Shown in pieces: positions 46,722-56,754 of a stretch of 64,000 bases of DNA. Under the pieces are notes generated by a model, which had not been told where the DNA came from, did not search any database, and was given only the letters and a program-made list of their open reading frames with translations. Every line of letters starts with the position of its first letter. Position 1 is the first letter of the stretch. The DNA is from Parasphingorhabdus litoris DSM 22379 (GTDB lineage Bacteria > Pseudomonadota > Alphaproteobacteria > Sphingomonadales > Sphingomonadaceae): assembly GCF_020906275.1 (NCBI RefSeq), contig NZ_CP086727.1:1550001-1614000 (forward strand). Direction: 5' to 3'. Both the position numbers and the translations under genes were made by a program.

Positions 46722-46800
46722 TCTCACAAACCGCGCCCATCACATGCTAGACATGTCTACGGACAGCAGTTAGCCTGAAACCTGTTCAGGGAGATGGTAG

Positions 46801-48414
46801 ATGTATCAAGTTGCGCTTACAGAATCTTATTTTTCAGCGCAGGGCGGGCCAGAGCCAGCGCCGATGACTATCGGCGATATGTTACGCCGGTCAGTCGAGC
46901 GTGCACCTGAACAGATTGCTTTAAAAGAACTCACTTATGACGGCTCAGTTGACCGTTCTTGGACTTATTCGCAGTTGCTAGTTGATGCCGAGCGGCTTGG
47001 CCGCGCTTTGGCCAGTCGTCATGCGGAGGGATCAAGGGTTGCGGTTTATGCCAACAATGTTCCGGAATGGGTGCTTTTGGAGTTGGCATGCGGTCTGGCA
47101 GGTGTGACACTGGTGACAGTTAATCCGGCTTACCAGAAGCGTGAACTGAAATATGTCCTCGAACAATCGCGCTCTGAGGCAATTTACTATGTCGCTGACT
47201 TTCGTGGTAATCCGATGCAGGAAATTGCAGATGCGGTCTGCGATGAAATACCAGCCATAAAGCATCGTATCTTGCTGAACGATCATGAAGCGCTTTATGC
47301 AGGTGAAGAGAGCGGTGCTCTTCGCGATCCGAAACCAGACGATCCTGTGCAACTCCAATATACATCCGGTACAACAGGCTTCCCGAAAGGTGCTGTGCTG
47401 CATCACAACGGTCTTGTTCGCAACGGTATCGATACCATGACTCGAGGCGGGATGGAGCAAGGTGATAGCTTCATCCATATGATGCCACTTTTTCATACAA
47501 CCGGATGTGCAATTCTTGTTCTGGGAGGATTGGGCCGGTGTGGTACAATGCTACTCGCGCCGATGTTTGAACCGGCGGTCATAGCGCAAGTGATTGAGAA
47601 AGAACGTGCAAAGTTCATTCTTGGCGTGCCGACGATGTTGGTGGCGCTAATCGATGAAATACGGCGTTCGGGGCAGGATGTTTCATCAACGCAGCGCATC
47701 ATGTCAGGCGGTGCGATGGTTGCACCGCAGCTCTGCCGTGATGCTCAGGACGTATTCGGTGCGCCGATCCAGATTGTCTATGGTCAAACCGAAACCTCAC
47801 CGGTTTTGACTCAGGCTTGGTATGAAGACTCACACGAGGACTTGACCGAAACGATTGGGCAACCGGCTGCGCATACAGAAATTTCCATTCGTGACCCTCA
47901 GTCCAATAAAGTTCTGCCAATTGGTGAACAGGGCGAGATTTGCGCACGCGCTTACAGTGTTATGTTGGGCTACAATGACAATCCGGAGGCAACCGCAGCA
48001 GCGATTGACAGTGAGGGTTGGCTGCACACTGGCGATCTTGGGCGCATGGATGCGCGTGGTTATGTAAAGATTACCGGGCGCGTCAAAGAGATGATCATTC
48101 GTGGTGGTGAGAATCTGTTTCCTGCTGAGATTGAAAATGCGATGCTGGAACATGATGCGATTGATGAAGTTGCAGTGGTCGGCATTCCTGATGAAAAATG
48201 GGGTGAGCAGGTCGCATGCTTCTTTCGCAGCAACTCAGGTCAGAAACTGCATGCTGATGATCTGAAGGCATTTATTCGCGAAAGACTGTCGCCTCAGAAA
48301 ACGCCAGCTTTTTGGATAAGTATATCAGATTGGCCGTTGACGGGCTCTGGAAAGATTCAAAAATTCAAACTGGCAGAGGCTTTTGAGGCCGGCGAATATA
48401 ATTTGCTAAGCTAA
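46801..48414 (+). CDS. AMP-binding (fatty-acyl-CoA ligase-like) enzyme
   Basis: A 537-residue ANL-superfamily adenylating enzyme, probably a fatty-acid-CoA ligase. The phosphate loop is YTSGTTGFPKG; the A5 core is YGQTETSPV, A7 SEGWLHTGDLG and A8 KITGRVKEMIIRGGENLFP. The C-terminal catalytic lysine is in PLTGSGKIQKFKL. The chain-length preference cannot be judged from sequence alone. GGGAGA lies before the ATG. It stands alone downstream of tRNA-Gly. Confidence 0.9.
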   Translation: MYQVALTESYFSAQGGPEPAPMTIGDMLRRSVERAPEQIALKELTYDGSVDRSWTYSQLLVDAERLGRALASRHAEGSRVAVYANNVPEWVLLELACGLAGVTLVTVNPAYQKRELKYVLEQSRSEAIYYVADFRGNPMQEIADAVCDEIPAIKHRILLNDHEALYAGEESGALRDPKPDDPVQLQYTSGTTGFPKGAVLHHNGLVRNGIDTMTRGGMEQGDSFIHMMPLFHTTGCAILVLGGLGRCGTMLLAPMFEPAVIAQVIEKERAKFILGVPTMLVALIDEIRRSGQDVSSTQRIMSGGAMVAPQLCRDAQDVFGAPIQIVYGQTETSPVLTQAWYEDSHEDLTETIGQPAAHTEISIRDPQSNKVLPIGEQGEICARAYSVMLGYNDNPEATAAAIDSEGWLHTGDLGRMDARGYVKITGRVKEMIIRGGENLFPAEIENAMLEHDAIDEVAVVGIPDEKWGEQVACFFRSNSGQKLHADDLKAFIRERLSPQKTPAFWISISDWPLTGSGKIQKFKLAEAFEAGEYNLLS

Positions 48415-48523
48415 TCTGGGTTCGAGCAACCTTTCTATTGTCGAAGAACACCCAGTTCACCTCATACCTTTAGCTAATGGAAAATTCGGGTCACCACATG
48501 CAATATAGGGTGAGGAGTTTGCT

Positions 48524-50395
48524 CTGGAAATTGATGAAGTCATCTTGTTTTTAAGACGGCATGCGCCGTTTGATGCGCTTTCGGCGGATGTTGTCAGCGC
48601 ACTCGCGCGGAAAATCGAGGTTCGGTATTTCCCGCGAGAGACAATGATTATTGATGCCGGCAAGGAAAATCACGCGCTCGGCATCGTCCGGTCCGGAGCG
48701 GTGGAATTGCGGTTGGGCGGCACGGAACTGAACCACCGGCTGGGAGAGGGCGGTGTTTTTGGCTATCCCTCGCTGCTCCACCACGAACGTACGCGCAATC
48801 AGGTCATCGCGCATGAAGACAGTCTGATCTATCAGCTTCCAAAGCCGGATTTCCTGGCATTGCTAGATAGCCATGAAATGCTGAGAGGCTTTTTTGCCAA
48901 AGATGAGGCCGAACGCTTGCGCCTCGCTGTTGAAGGCCTGCGGCGATCTGAAGCGGGGCATGGCGAAGCCGCGATGATCGCCGTCAAGCTGGGCAGCCTT
49001 ATGCGCCGGAATGAGGTGGTTACGGCCAGTCCGGATGACAGTATCAGTGATGCCGCGAAGCTTATGGCGCGTGCTGATGTTTCCACCCTGCCGCTGACCG
49101 ATCAGGGCCGGCTGTTGGGGATCATCACCGACAAGGATTTGCGCCGCCGCGTGCTGGGAAAGGATGTACCGCTTGATGAACCGGTGTCCCGCGTGATGAC
49201 GCAGGACCCGATCACGATGTCGCTTGAAGACGATCTGCTGTCCGCCATGCTGATCATGTCGCAGCATAACATCCATCATCTGCCGATCGTAAACGACACC
49301 GAGAAAATTGTCGGTGTGATCAGCTCCAGCGATCTGCTCAACCGGTTTGGTATGAATGCCCTGCAGGTAGTCGCCGAGATCGAGGCTGCCGGTGATGCCG
49401 CCGCGGTTGCAAGAGCGGCCCGGCGCGTGGATGCGGTATTGGCGCATCTGATTGAGTCCGGGGTCGATGCCGATCATGTCGCAAGGTTCGTCTCGAATAT
49501 CGGTGAAGCAACCCATCGGCAATTGCTGAAACTGGGGGAGCAGCAGTTAGGCCCGCCGCCGGTTCCCTATGCGCTGGTTGTATTTGGTTCTCTTGCTAGA
49601 CAGGAGCAGGCTGGCGGATCGGATCAGGACAACGGTTTCATTCTGGATGATGGCTATGACGAACAGGCGCATGGCGCTTATTTTGAGAGGCTCGCAACCT
49701 TCCTGTGCGATGGCCTGAACAGCGCAGGATACATCTACTGCCCGGGCGATATCATGGCTACCAACAACAAATGGCGACAGCCCTTGGAAGCTTGGAAAGA
49801 GCATTACCGTAACTGGATTGACAGGCCTGATCCGGAAAACGTCCTCAACACCACCATCTTCTTCGACATGCGATGTGTGGCAGGTGAGGAAGCGCTGGTT
49901 GAAAGTTTGCGGAAACAGATTTTCGCGTGGAGCAGTGCCAACAGTATTTTCCTGTCATTTATTGCAAGAGCGGCAGCCCATACCAAGGTTCCACTTGGCT
50001 TTTTTCGCAATTTCCTGCTGCAACATGACGAGAAAGAGGGCGATGTGCTCGATCTGAAACATCAGGCCATTGCGCCGGTTGTCGATATTGCCCGGGTTTA
50101 TGCGCTGGCACTGGGACTGAGTGAAGTGAACAGCCAAGAGCGCTTGAAGAAAGCAGCCGAACTTGACGAACTGAGCGAAGAAGCGGTGTTGGATATAGTC
50201 GACTCTTTCGAGTTTATCCGCAGCGTCCGGTTTCGCCATCAATCGGAGCAGATCAGACAAGGCGCAGCGCCAACCAACAATCTCTCCCCCGCGCTGCTAT
50301 CCCGGTTTGAACGAGAGCATCTAAAGGACGCGTTTCGCGTGATCCGCGACCATATGGACATTGTCGGCCGCAAATATGCTGGCAATATCCAGTGA
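48524..50395 (+). CDS. Cyclic-nucleotide-binding / CBS / DUF294 nucleotidyltransferase-like protein
   Basis: A regulatory protein of about 620 residues. An N-terminal cNMP-binding domain (about 10-130, AHEDSLIYQLPKPDFLALL) is followed by two CBS domains (about 165-285, ADVSTLPLTDQGRLLGIIT and QHNIHHLPIVNDTEKIVGVI). A DUF294 putative nucleotidyltransferase domain (VFGSLARQEQAGGSDQDNGF) and a DUF294 C-terminal domain complete it. Such proteins are linked to acetate/solute uptake loci in many proteobacteria. The region upstream has no ATG, GTG or TTG with a ribosome binding site. GGTGAGGAG (48509-48517) lies 6 bases before CTG 48524, giving (M)EIDEVILFLRRH; the TTG at 48545 lacks one. The CTG start is inferred. 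Confidence 0.86.
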   Translation: MEIDEVILFLRRHAPFDALSADVVSALARKIEVRYFPRETMIIDAGKENHALGIVRSGAVELRLGGTELNHRLGEGGVFGYPSLLHHERTRNQVIAHEDSLIYQLPKPDFLALLDSHEMLRGFFAKDEAERLRLAVEGLRRSEAGHGEAAMIAVKLGSLMRRNEVVTASPDDSISDAAKLMARADVSTLPLTDQGRLLGIITDKDLRRRVLGKDVPLDEPVSRVMTQDPITMSLEDDLLSAMLIMSQHNIHHLPIVNDTEKIVGVISSSDLLNRFGMNALQVVAEIEAAGDAAAVARAARRVDAVLAHLIESGVDADHVARFVSNIGEATHRQLLKLGEQQLGPPPVPYALVVFGSLARQEQAGGSDQDNGFILDDGYDEQAHGAYFERLATFLCDGLNSAGYIYCPGDIMATNNKWRQPLEAWKEHYRNWIDRPDPENVLNTTIFFDMRCVAGEEALVESLRKQIFAWSSANSIFLSFIARAAAHTKVPLGFFRNFLLQHDEKEGDVLDLKHQAIAPVVDIARVYALALGLSEVNSQERLKKAAELDELSEEAVLDIVDSFEFIRSVRFRHQSEQIRQGAAPTNNLSPALLSRFEREHLKDAFRVIRDHMDIVGRKYAGNIQ

Positions 50396-51084
50396 AACTC
50401 GGCTGGCAAAACTGGTTTCAGGAGAAACGCTTTGCCGCCCAATGGGAACGCGCGAAGGAGGCAGCGCAATCAACCCCAATGGCGGATTATTACAACGATC
50501 TTCTGTCAACCGACCAGCATCTGAAAGACGCACCGCTTGTCGCGCTTGATTTTGAAAGCGACGGGCTGGAGGAAAACGCCCAGCTGCTCGAGGCGGGATG
50601 GGCCGCCGTTGAGGGGTGTGCCGTGAAATTGAGCAGTGCCCGGCGTTTGCGTATCCGTGCGGAAAGCAAGCTTCAGGGCTCGGCGGTGGTAATCCACCGG
50701 ATTACCGACGATGCTGCGGCCGAAGGGCAGTCAGAGCAAGATGTCTTGCTGGCGCTGCTGGCTGACTTCAAGGGAACGGCGATTATCGCCCATGCGGCGT
50801 TTATCGAGCAGTCTTTTCTGAATGCCGCTTGCCTGCGCTGTTTCGGCGTGCCCTTTGTCGGGCGTTTCATCTGCACGATGCGATTGGAAGACAGATGGTT
50901 TCCCAAAGACCGGGCGGCAGATGGCCTGCGGTTGGGAAAATTGCGGGCGCAATATGGTTTGCCCTACTACCGGGCCCATGATGGGCTGACCGATGCTTTG
51001 GCTTGTGCCGAACTGTTTCTTGCCCAATGCGCACGCGGCCAGGCCGAAAACTTGCTAGTTGAGGACGTGCTTATGCGGGCCTGA
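50392..51084 (+). CDS. 3'-5' exonuclease (DnaQ-like, DEDD)
   Basis: A 230-residue protein of the DEDDh/DnaQ exonuclease superfamily. The first motif is VALDFESDGLEENAQLLEAG (D-x-E). The second is in IIAHAAFIEQSFLNAACL, and the final block is YRAHDGLTDALACAELFL with the His and Asp of the DEDDh set. It starts at a GTG overlapping the DUF294 gene stop by four bases, so both are translated from one mRNA. The same pairing is common next to acetate-symporter genes, though its role there is unknown. Confidence 0.85.
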   Translation: MKLGWQNWFQEKRFAAQWERAKEAAQSTPMADYYNDLLSTDQHLKDAPLVALDFESDGLEENAQLLEAGWAAVEGCAVKLSSARRLRIRAESKLQGSAVVIHRITDDAAAEGQSEQDVLLALLADFKGTAIIAHAAFIEQSFLNAACLRCFGVPFVGRFICTMRLEDRWFPKDRAADGLRLGKLRAQYGLPYYRAHDGLTDALACAELFLAQCARGQAENLLVEDVLMRA

Positions 51085-51199
51085 ATGGCTTGGCCGCGCA
51101 TATTAGACGAAAGTCTCTCTATCAAAATTCTCCATCTCCGCTAGCGTTCTTGAGAATGGCCGGAAACCGGTCAAGATAGGAAATAAGGAAGGGGAGGAT

Positions 51200-51529
51200 A
51201 TGATGACTGACAATGATCCATCGGTCCCGGAGCCGAATGACGGTACTAATGTCGGCGGACCGGAACCAGACACCGAAACAAACTCCAATGAAAAGGCCTA
51301 TTGGTCAGAGAATATCCGATTGCTCTGCTCGCTCATGGCCATCTGGTTTGTCGTGTCATTTGGCGCAGGCATATTGTTCCGTGATTTCCTCGATCAGTTT
51401 TCGCTTGGCGGCTATCCGCTCGGCTTTTGGTTCGCCCAGCAGGGCTCCATCTACGTCTTCGTTCTGCTCATCTTTTACTACACGTGGAAGATGAAAAAGA
51501 TCGAACGCAAATATGATCTTGATGACTGA
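51200..51529 (+). CDS. DUF4212 small subunit of a sodium/solute symporter
   Basis: A 109-residue membrane protein with two transmembrane helices (LLCSLMAIWFVVSFGAGILF and GSIYVFVLLIFYYTWKMKK). The DUF4212 signature falls at NIRLLCSLMAIWFVVSFGAG and the segment FWFAQQGSIYVF. DUF4212 proteins occur directly before ActP-type symporters and are thought to help them. The ATG at 51200 has the strong ribosome binding sequence GGGGAGGA; the next ATG (51203) is equally usable. The symporter starts 11 bases later. Confidence 0.9.
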   Translation: MMTDNDPSVPEPNDGTNVGGPEPDTETNSNEKAYWSENIRLLCSLMAIWFVVSFGAGILFRDFLDQFSLGGYPLGFWFAQQGSIYVFVLLIFYYTWKMKKIERKYDLDD

Positions 51530-51540
51530 GGGGGGCTGAC

Positions 51541-53316
51541 ATGGATACGCAAACACTCATCTATATTTTCGTCGGCCTTTCTTTCTCGCTCTATATCGGC
51601 ATTGCGATATGGTCGCGGGCTGGATCGACGAAGGAATTTTATGTTGCTGGCGGCGGGGTCAATCCGGTCGTCAACGGCATGGCAACCGCGGCCGACTGGA
51701 TGTCGGCGGCAAGCTTCATCTCGATGGCGGGTATCATCGCCTTTTCCGGCTATGATGGCTCGGTCTATCTGATGGGCTGGACCGGTGGTTATGTGATGCT
51801 GGCCCTTTTGCTTGCGCCCTATTTGCGCAAATTCGGCCAGTTTACCGTGCCGGATTTTATCGGCACGCGTTACTATTCCAAAACTGCGCGGGTGGTGGCG
51901 GTGATCTGTCTGATTTTTATCAGCTTCACCTATATTGCCGGTCAGATGCGCGGGGTGGGCATCGTTTTTTCTCGCTTCCTTGATGTGCCAATCACCATGG
52001 GCGTGATCATCGGCATGGGTATTGTTTTCTTCTATGCCGTGCTCGGCGGGATGAAGGGCATTACCTATACGCAGGTCGCACAATATTGCGTGCTGATCTT
52101 TGCCTATATGGTTCCGGCCTTCTTCATCAGCTTTCTCGTTACCGGCAATCCCATCCCGCAACTGGGTCTGGGGTCGACGGTCAATGACGGGTCGGGCTTA
52201 TATGTCTTGCAGAAACTGGATCTGGTGCTGCAGGACATGGGCTTCGGCGCCTATACGGACGGGTCCAAATCGATGATCGATGTGTTCTGTATTACCGCGG
52301 CACTGATGGTCGGTACGGCAGGATTGCCGCATGTGATCGTGCGCTTCTTCACCGTGCCCAAGGCTTCGGATGCCCGCAAGTCGGCTGGCTGGGCACTGAT
52401 CTTCATCGCCTTGCTTTACACCACGGCTCCTGCGGTTGGCGCTTTTGCCCGGATCAACTTCATCGAAACGGTTGACCAGACAGAATATGCCAAGGCACCC
52501 GCCTGGTTCAAAAACTGGGAAAATAATGACCTGATCGCTTTCTATGACAAGAATGATGACGGTGTTATGCAATTGAGCAGCGGCGATGCCTTCAAGGGTA
52601 GCCCATCCTATGCCGACACAACCGGTACCGCTGGGCAGCGGATGGTGACCAATCCTCCGAATGAGGACAGCACCAACGAGGTTTATGTGGACCGTGACAT
52701 CATGGTGCTTGCCAATCCGGAAATTGCCAATCTGCCCGGTTGGGTGATTGCACTGGTGGCAGCTGGTGGATTGGCAGCGGCGCTGTCAACGGCAGCGGGC
52801 TTGCTGCTGGTGATCTCGTCATCAATCAGCCATGATCTGCTGAAGAGTACCTTCCGTCCGCAAATCACCGAAAAAGGTGAATTGCTGGCAGCAAGGATAG
52901 CGGCGACAGCAGCTATCGTGGTGGCCGGCTATCTTGGGATCTATCCTCCGGGATGGGTCGCACAGGTGGTTGCCTTTGCTTTCGGGCTGGCAGCAGCATC
53001 TTTGTTCCCAGCCATCTTCATGGGCATCTTTTCAAAGTCGATGAACAAAGAAGGAGCGATTGCTGGTATGGTCAGCGGACTGGTGTTTACGTTCAGCTAT
53101 ATCGCTTATTTCAAGCTGGTCGCACCGGATGCTAATGTCGCCGCCAACTGGTTGTTCGGTATCTCGCCAGAAGGCATTGGTGTTGTCGGTATGATCATCA
53201 ACTTCGCGATAGCAATCGCGGTGTCGAAGATGACCGATTCACCGCCCGTCGAAGTGCGCAAGCTGATCGACTCGATCCGCGTACCGCGCGGGGCCGGAGA
53301 TGCGGCAACGCATTGA
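51541..53316 (+). CDS. Sodium:solute symporter (ActP-like, acetate-type)
   Basis: A 591-residue transporter of the solute:sodium symporter (SLC5) family. The N-terminal helices include STKEFYVAGGGVNPVVNGMA and AADWMSAASFISMAGI. The protein has about 13 transmembrane segments, with a long loop between about residues 320 and 385. It groups with the subfamily that has a DUF4212 partner and imports acetate, lactate or other small carboxylates. The neighbouring acs, kinase and porin genes favour acetate, but the substrate is inferred. It is followed by a terminator at 53341. Confidence 0.9.
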   Translation: MDTQTLIYIFVGLSFSLYIGIAIWSRAGSTKEFYVAGGGVNPVVNGMATAADWMSAASFISMAGIIAFSGYDGSVYLMGWTGGYVMLALLLAPYLRKFGQFTVPDFIGTRYYSKTARVVAVICLIFISFTYIAGQMRGVGIVFSRFLDVPITMGVIIGMGIVFFYAVLGGMKGITYTQVAQYCVLIFAYMVPAFFISFLVTGNPIPQLGLGSTVNDGSGLYVLQKLDLVLQDMGFGAYTDGSKSMIDVFCITAALMVGTAGLPHVIVRFFTVPKASDARKSAGWALIFIALLYTTAPAVGAFARINFIETVDQTEYAKAPAWFKNWENNDLIAFYDKNDDGVMQLSSGDAFKGSPSYADTTGTAGQRMVTNPPNEDSTNEVYVDRDIMVLANPEIANLPGWVIALVAAGGLAAALSTAAGLLLVISSSISHDLLKSTFRPQITEKGELLAARIAATAAIVVAGYLGIYPPGWVAQVVAFAFGLAAASLFPAIFMGIFSKSMNKEGAIAGMVSGLVFTFSYIAYFKLVAPDANVAANWLFGISPEGIGVVGMIINFAIAIAVSKMTDSPPVEVRKLIDSIRVPRGAGDAATH

Positions 53317-53340
53317 TAGCCTAACTTCCCAAGACTGAGA

Positions 53341-53370
53341 GGGCGGCGCTTGGCGTCGCCCTTTATTTTT
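53341..53370 (+). terminator. Rho-independent terminator after the symporter gene
   Basis: GGGCGGCG (53341-53348)/CGTCGCCC (53354-53361) forms an 8-bp stem with one G-U pair and a CTTGG loop, followed by TTTATTTTT. It lies between the symporter stop and the kinase start. Confidence 0.85.
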
Positions 53371-53395
53371 GCTTTAAGCATCGGGGGAGAGAAAT

Positions 53396-56300
53396 ATGAT
53401 CTTGTGGATCGCGCTGATAGTTTCGGTGCTCTATTCCGCTGGCTTGTTCTGGCTGGCGTTAAAGGGCGATGGTGGGCGTATCTCGCCAGGGCCGCGCGCG
53501 CAATCATGGATTTATGGACTGTCACTGGCGGTATATTGTACCAGCTGGACATTTTACGGAGCAGTCGGCACTGCAATATCCAGTGGTTGGCATTTTCTGC
53601 CCATTTATCTCGGGCCGATTTTGTTGTTCACGCTGGGATACGGCATTGTCGCCCGGACCTTACAGCTCGGCAAATCGCATCACAGCACCTCCATCGCGGA
53701 TTTTCTCTCCACACGCTACGGGAAAAGCGGGGCGGTGGCGGCGCTGGTTACTATCATCGCCACGGTAGGCCTCTTGCCCTATGTTGCATTGCAGTTAAAA
53801 TCGGTCGGTCAGACGCTGTCTGCTCTGTCGCCGGATATCGGCGCAGCGGTAAATCCGGATGATATCGTTCTGGGCGTCGCGGCTATTATGGCGTTGTTTT
53901 CGATATTATTCGGCGCGCGGCAGCTTGATCTCACCCAGCATAATCGGGGGATGGTTTTGACCATCGCCGCCGAAGCGATTGTAAAGATGCTGGCCTTGCT
54001 GGCGGTTGCGCTGTTTGCACTACTTCTGTTCACCGGGAGCGATGCGATACAGACTAATGCGAATAGCAGTTTCAATGAGATTTTTCGCGCGGATCAATTT
54101 GACAACCGCTTTATAGTCCTGACTCTGATCTCCGCTTGCGCAGCCCTATGTTTGCCGCGTCAATTTCACATGACCATTGTAGAGGCGCAAAAAGACAAGC
54201 CAGATCGATTGATGCGCTATGTGTTTCCTGCCTATCTTGTACTGATCGCGTTGGTGGTTTTCCCGATCACTATTGTGGGAACATCGCTGCTGTCGGGCGG
54301 TCAGGCTAGCCCGGATATGCTGATGCTGGCGCTGCCGCTCAGCACCAGTACTGATTGGCTTGCGATATTTGTTTTTATTGGCGGCTTTTCTGCCGCGACC
54401 GGCATGGTGATTGTCACGACTGTCGCGCTATCCGGAATGATTACCAATGACCTGATTGTCCCGCTTTTTTATCGCCGCAAGACCAATCACGCAGCGCTTG
54501 GCCAGTCATTGCTCTGGATAAGGCGACTGACCATCATCGGACTGCTGTTCTTCGCCTATCTCTATTATCGGACGATTAGCAGCGCTTCGACCCTCGCTGG
54601 ACTGGGTACTGTTTCTTTCGCCGCCGTTTCGCAGTTCGCGCCCGGACTGATTGGCGGATTGTTTTGGAAAAATGGCAACCGGATCGGGATGATCGCGGGA
54701 CTAATATTGGGCTTTGCCGTATGGCTCGCTTTGCTGATTGTTCCGACCTATCTTGATGCCAGTCCTTTCATCCAAATTGCCGAGGACCAGCTAGTGTCAG
54801 CAGTCATCATCAGTCTGGCCCTCAACATTGCCGCTTACGTAATATTCTCGCTCAACAGCCAGGCGAATATCATCGACAAGGCGCAGTCGGCCGCTTTCGT
54901 CACGATGGAATATCGGTCTGCAGATGGCAGCCGACCGCCGGAGAAAATGCGCGTTGCGGATTATCGATTGCTACTCCGTCAGTTTGTTGGCGATGAGCGC
55001 AGCCGCACCGCCATGCAGCATCTGGGGCATCAGATAGGCCGGACTTACTCTGATTTGGACCCAGCCGATAACAGCCTGATTGAAATGGTCGAACGACAGC
55101 TTTCCGGCGTGCTCGGCGCTTCTTCTGCCCGGGCGATTATCGGTTCGACCATGGAAGGCGACCCGATACCGCTGGAACAGGTGGTCGCGATGTTTGATGA
55201 GACCTCTCAGCGCCTGCAATTTAGCGGGGAACTGCTGCAAACGGCGATTGAGAATATTGATCAGGGTGTCGCGGTCGTGGACAATGACATGCAGCTGGTT
55301 GCCTGGAACAGCCGCTATGTCGACATGTTTTCGCTGCCAAATGATCTGGTTACTATTGGTCGGCCTATATCTGACCTCATCGGGTATAATTTACGCCGCA
55401 ATGGCATGGAGCAAGATCAGGTTTCTCTAGCGGTGGCCAAACGGCTCGATCATATGCGCGCAGGCCGAAAACATGCCCAAGAGCGCGAGCAGGCGGATGG
55501 CCGGATATTGCGAATATCGGGCAATCCCACGCCGACCGGCGGTTATGTCACGAGCTATACCGATATCACCGCGGACAGACGGTCAGAACAGGCGCTGGAG
55601 GCCAAGGTTGAGGAACGCACCAAACAGCTGACCGATGCCAATAGCGCGCTGGAAAAAGCAACCCGTTCCAAAACCCGCTTTCTGGCGGCGGCCAGCCATG
55701 ATCTTGTGCAGCCCCTGAACGCCGCCAGATTGTTCACCTCTGCACTCGACGAAGAAATTGGTGCACAGCAACCCAAGGCCAAAAAACTGGCGCATGATAT
55801 TGATCGGTCGATCGAAATGGCGGACCGGTTGCTTCGTGCGCTGCTTGATATATCCAGGCTGGATGGCGGCGGTCTGCAACCGAAAATATCCAGATTTTCC
55901 CTTGGCCCGCTATTTGATGACCTGCGGTCGGAATTCAATCGGGCGGCAAAGGAAAAAGGCCTAAAACTGCATGTAGATGACACAGATCTTTGGGTTGAAA
56001 CGGATCGCAATCTGCTGCTCAGCATTCTCCAGAATCTTGTCTCTAACGCCGTGCGCTACACTGAAAACGGTTCCGTTTCTCTTGAGGCAAAAGGAACGGT
56101 CGATGCCGTCGATATTCGTGTCATAGATACGGGGGTGGGTATCGAGAAAGCGCAACATGAGAAGATTTTCGAAGAGTTTCAGCAAGTAGGATCGCATATC
56201 AAACGGGAAGGGGCCGGCCTGGGGCTGTCTATCTCTCAACGTATTGCCGCTTTGCTGAAAACCGCCATCGCGGTTGAATCCAAACTTGGCGAAGGCAGCA

Positions 56301-56752
56301 CATTTTCCCTGCATGTCCATCAGGTAGAACCGCAGTCCAGTTCCGGCAAACCAGTCAAAAGCGGAAAGTCGAACGCTTCGGACCTTGCCGGCAAGACCGT
56401 GCTCTATATCGACAATGATCAGGATGCGCTCGATGCGCTATCGGCATTACTGGAGCGCTGGGGCTGTGATATCAAAACCGCTCTGGGGCCGGAGCAGGCC
56501 CTTGAAGCTTTTGCCCATCCGCCTGACTTGGTGATTTTCGACTATCAGCTGGATGGTGGTTGGACCGGCGACCGATTGTTCGAAAAGTTGATCGATGATT
56601 GGAAACAGCGCCCGTCGGGCATTTTGGTAACGGCGGAAGATTCTGATCGCACGAGTCAAGCGGCAGATGCATTGAATGTGGAACGCCTGATCAAGCCCGC
56701 CCCGCCAGCGGCGCTCCGCGCACTCGTCAGTCAGTTGTTAAGAAAGGCCTGA
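53396..56752 (+). CDS. CrbS-like hybrid sensor kinase with an N-terminal sodium:solute-symporter domain
   Basis: An 1118-residue membrane sensor. Residues 1-490 carry about 13 transmembrane segments of an SSS/SLC5-type domain (YGLSLAVYCTSWTFYGAVG; HHSTSIADFLSTRYGKSG), followed by a linker. A PAS domain (about 620-730, IENIDQGVAVVDNDMQLVAW) leads to the coiled-coil and phospho-acceptor helix AAASHDLVQPLNAARLF. The ATPase domain has NLVSNAVRYTENG and GAGLGLSISQRI, and the C-terminal receiver has its Asp in LVIFDYQLDGG. The architecture matches CrbS, which controls acetate utilisation with CrbR. Whether the SSS domain transports or only senses a solute is unknown. Confidence 0.93.
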   Translation: MILWIALIVSVLYSAGLFWLALKGDGGRISPGPRAQSWIYGLSLAVYCTSWTFYGAVGTAISSGWHFLPIYLGPILLFTLGYGIVARTLQLGKSHHSTSIADFLSTRYGKSGAVAALVTIIATVGLLPYVALQLKSVGQTLSALSPDIGAAVNPDDIVLGVAAIMALFSILFGARQLDLTQHNRGMVLTIAAEAIVKMLALLAVALFALLLFTGSDAIQTNANSSFNEIFRADQFDNRFIVLTLISACAALCLPRQFHMTIVEAQKDKPDRLMRYVFPAYLVLIALVVFPITIVGTSLLSGGQASPDMLMLALPLSTSTDWLAIFVFIGGFSAATGMVIVTTVALSGMITNDLIVPLFYRRKTNHAALGQSLLWIRRLTIIGLLFFAYLYYRTISSASTLAGLGTVSFAAVSQFAPGLIGGLFWKNGNRIGMIAGLILGFAVWLALLIVPTYLDASPFIQIAEDQLVSAVIISLALNIAAYVIFSLNSQANIIDKAQSAAFVTMEYRSADGSRPPEKMRVADYRLLLRQFVGDERSRTAMQHLGHQIGRTYSDLDPADNSLIEMVERQLSGVLGASSARAIIGSTMEGDPIPLEQVVAMFDETSQRLQFSGELLQTAIENIDQGVAVVDNDMQLVAWNSRYVDMFSLPNDLVTIGRPISDLIGYNLRRNGMEQDQVSLAVAKRLDHMRAGRKHAQEREQADGRILRISGNPTPTGGYVTSYTDITADRRSEQALEAKVEERTKQLTDANSALEKATRSKTRFLAAASHDLVQPLNAARLFTSALDEEIGAQQPKAKKLAHDIDRSIEMADRLLRALLDISRLDGGGLQPKISRFSLGPLFDDLRSEFNRAAKEKGLKLHVDDTDLWVETDRNLLLSILQNLVSNAVRYTENGSVSLEAKGTVDAVDIRVIDTGVGIEKAQHEKIFEEFQQVGSHIKREGAGLGLSISQRIAALLKTAIAVESKLGEGSTFSLHVHQVEPQSSSGKPVKSGKSNASDLAGKTVLYIDNDQDALDALSALLERWGCDIKTALGPEQALEAFAHPPDLVIFDYQLDGGWTGDRLFEKLIDDWKQRPSGILVTAEDSDRTSQAADALNVERLIKPAPPAALRALVSQLLRKA

Positions 56753-56754
56753 GA

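Noticed and set aside
46648..46800. tRNA-Gly as an integration site of a mobile element
   Set aside because: No integrase gene or repeated tRNA 3' end was seen downstream; the following gene is an ordinary acyl-CoA ligase.
51478..52161. 227-codon minus-strand frame antisense to the symporter
   Set aside because: A His/Asp-rich shadow of membrane-protein codons; the symporter and DUF4212 genes explain both ends.
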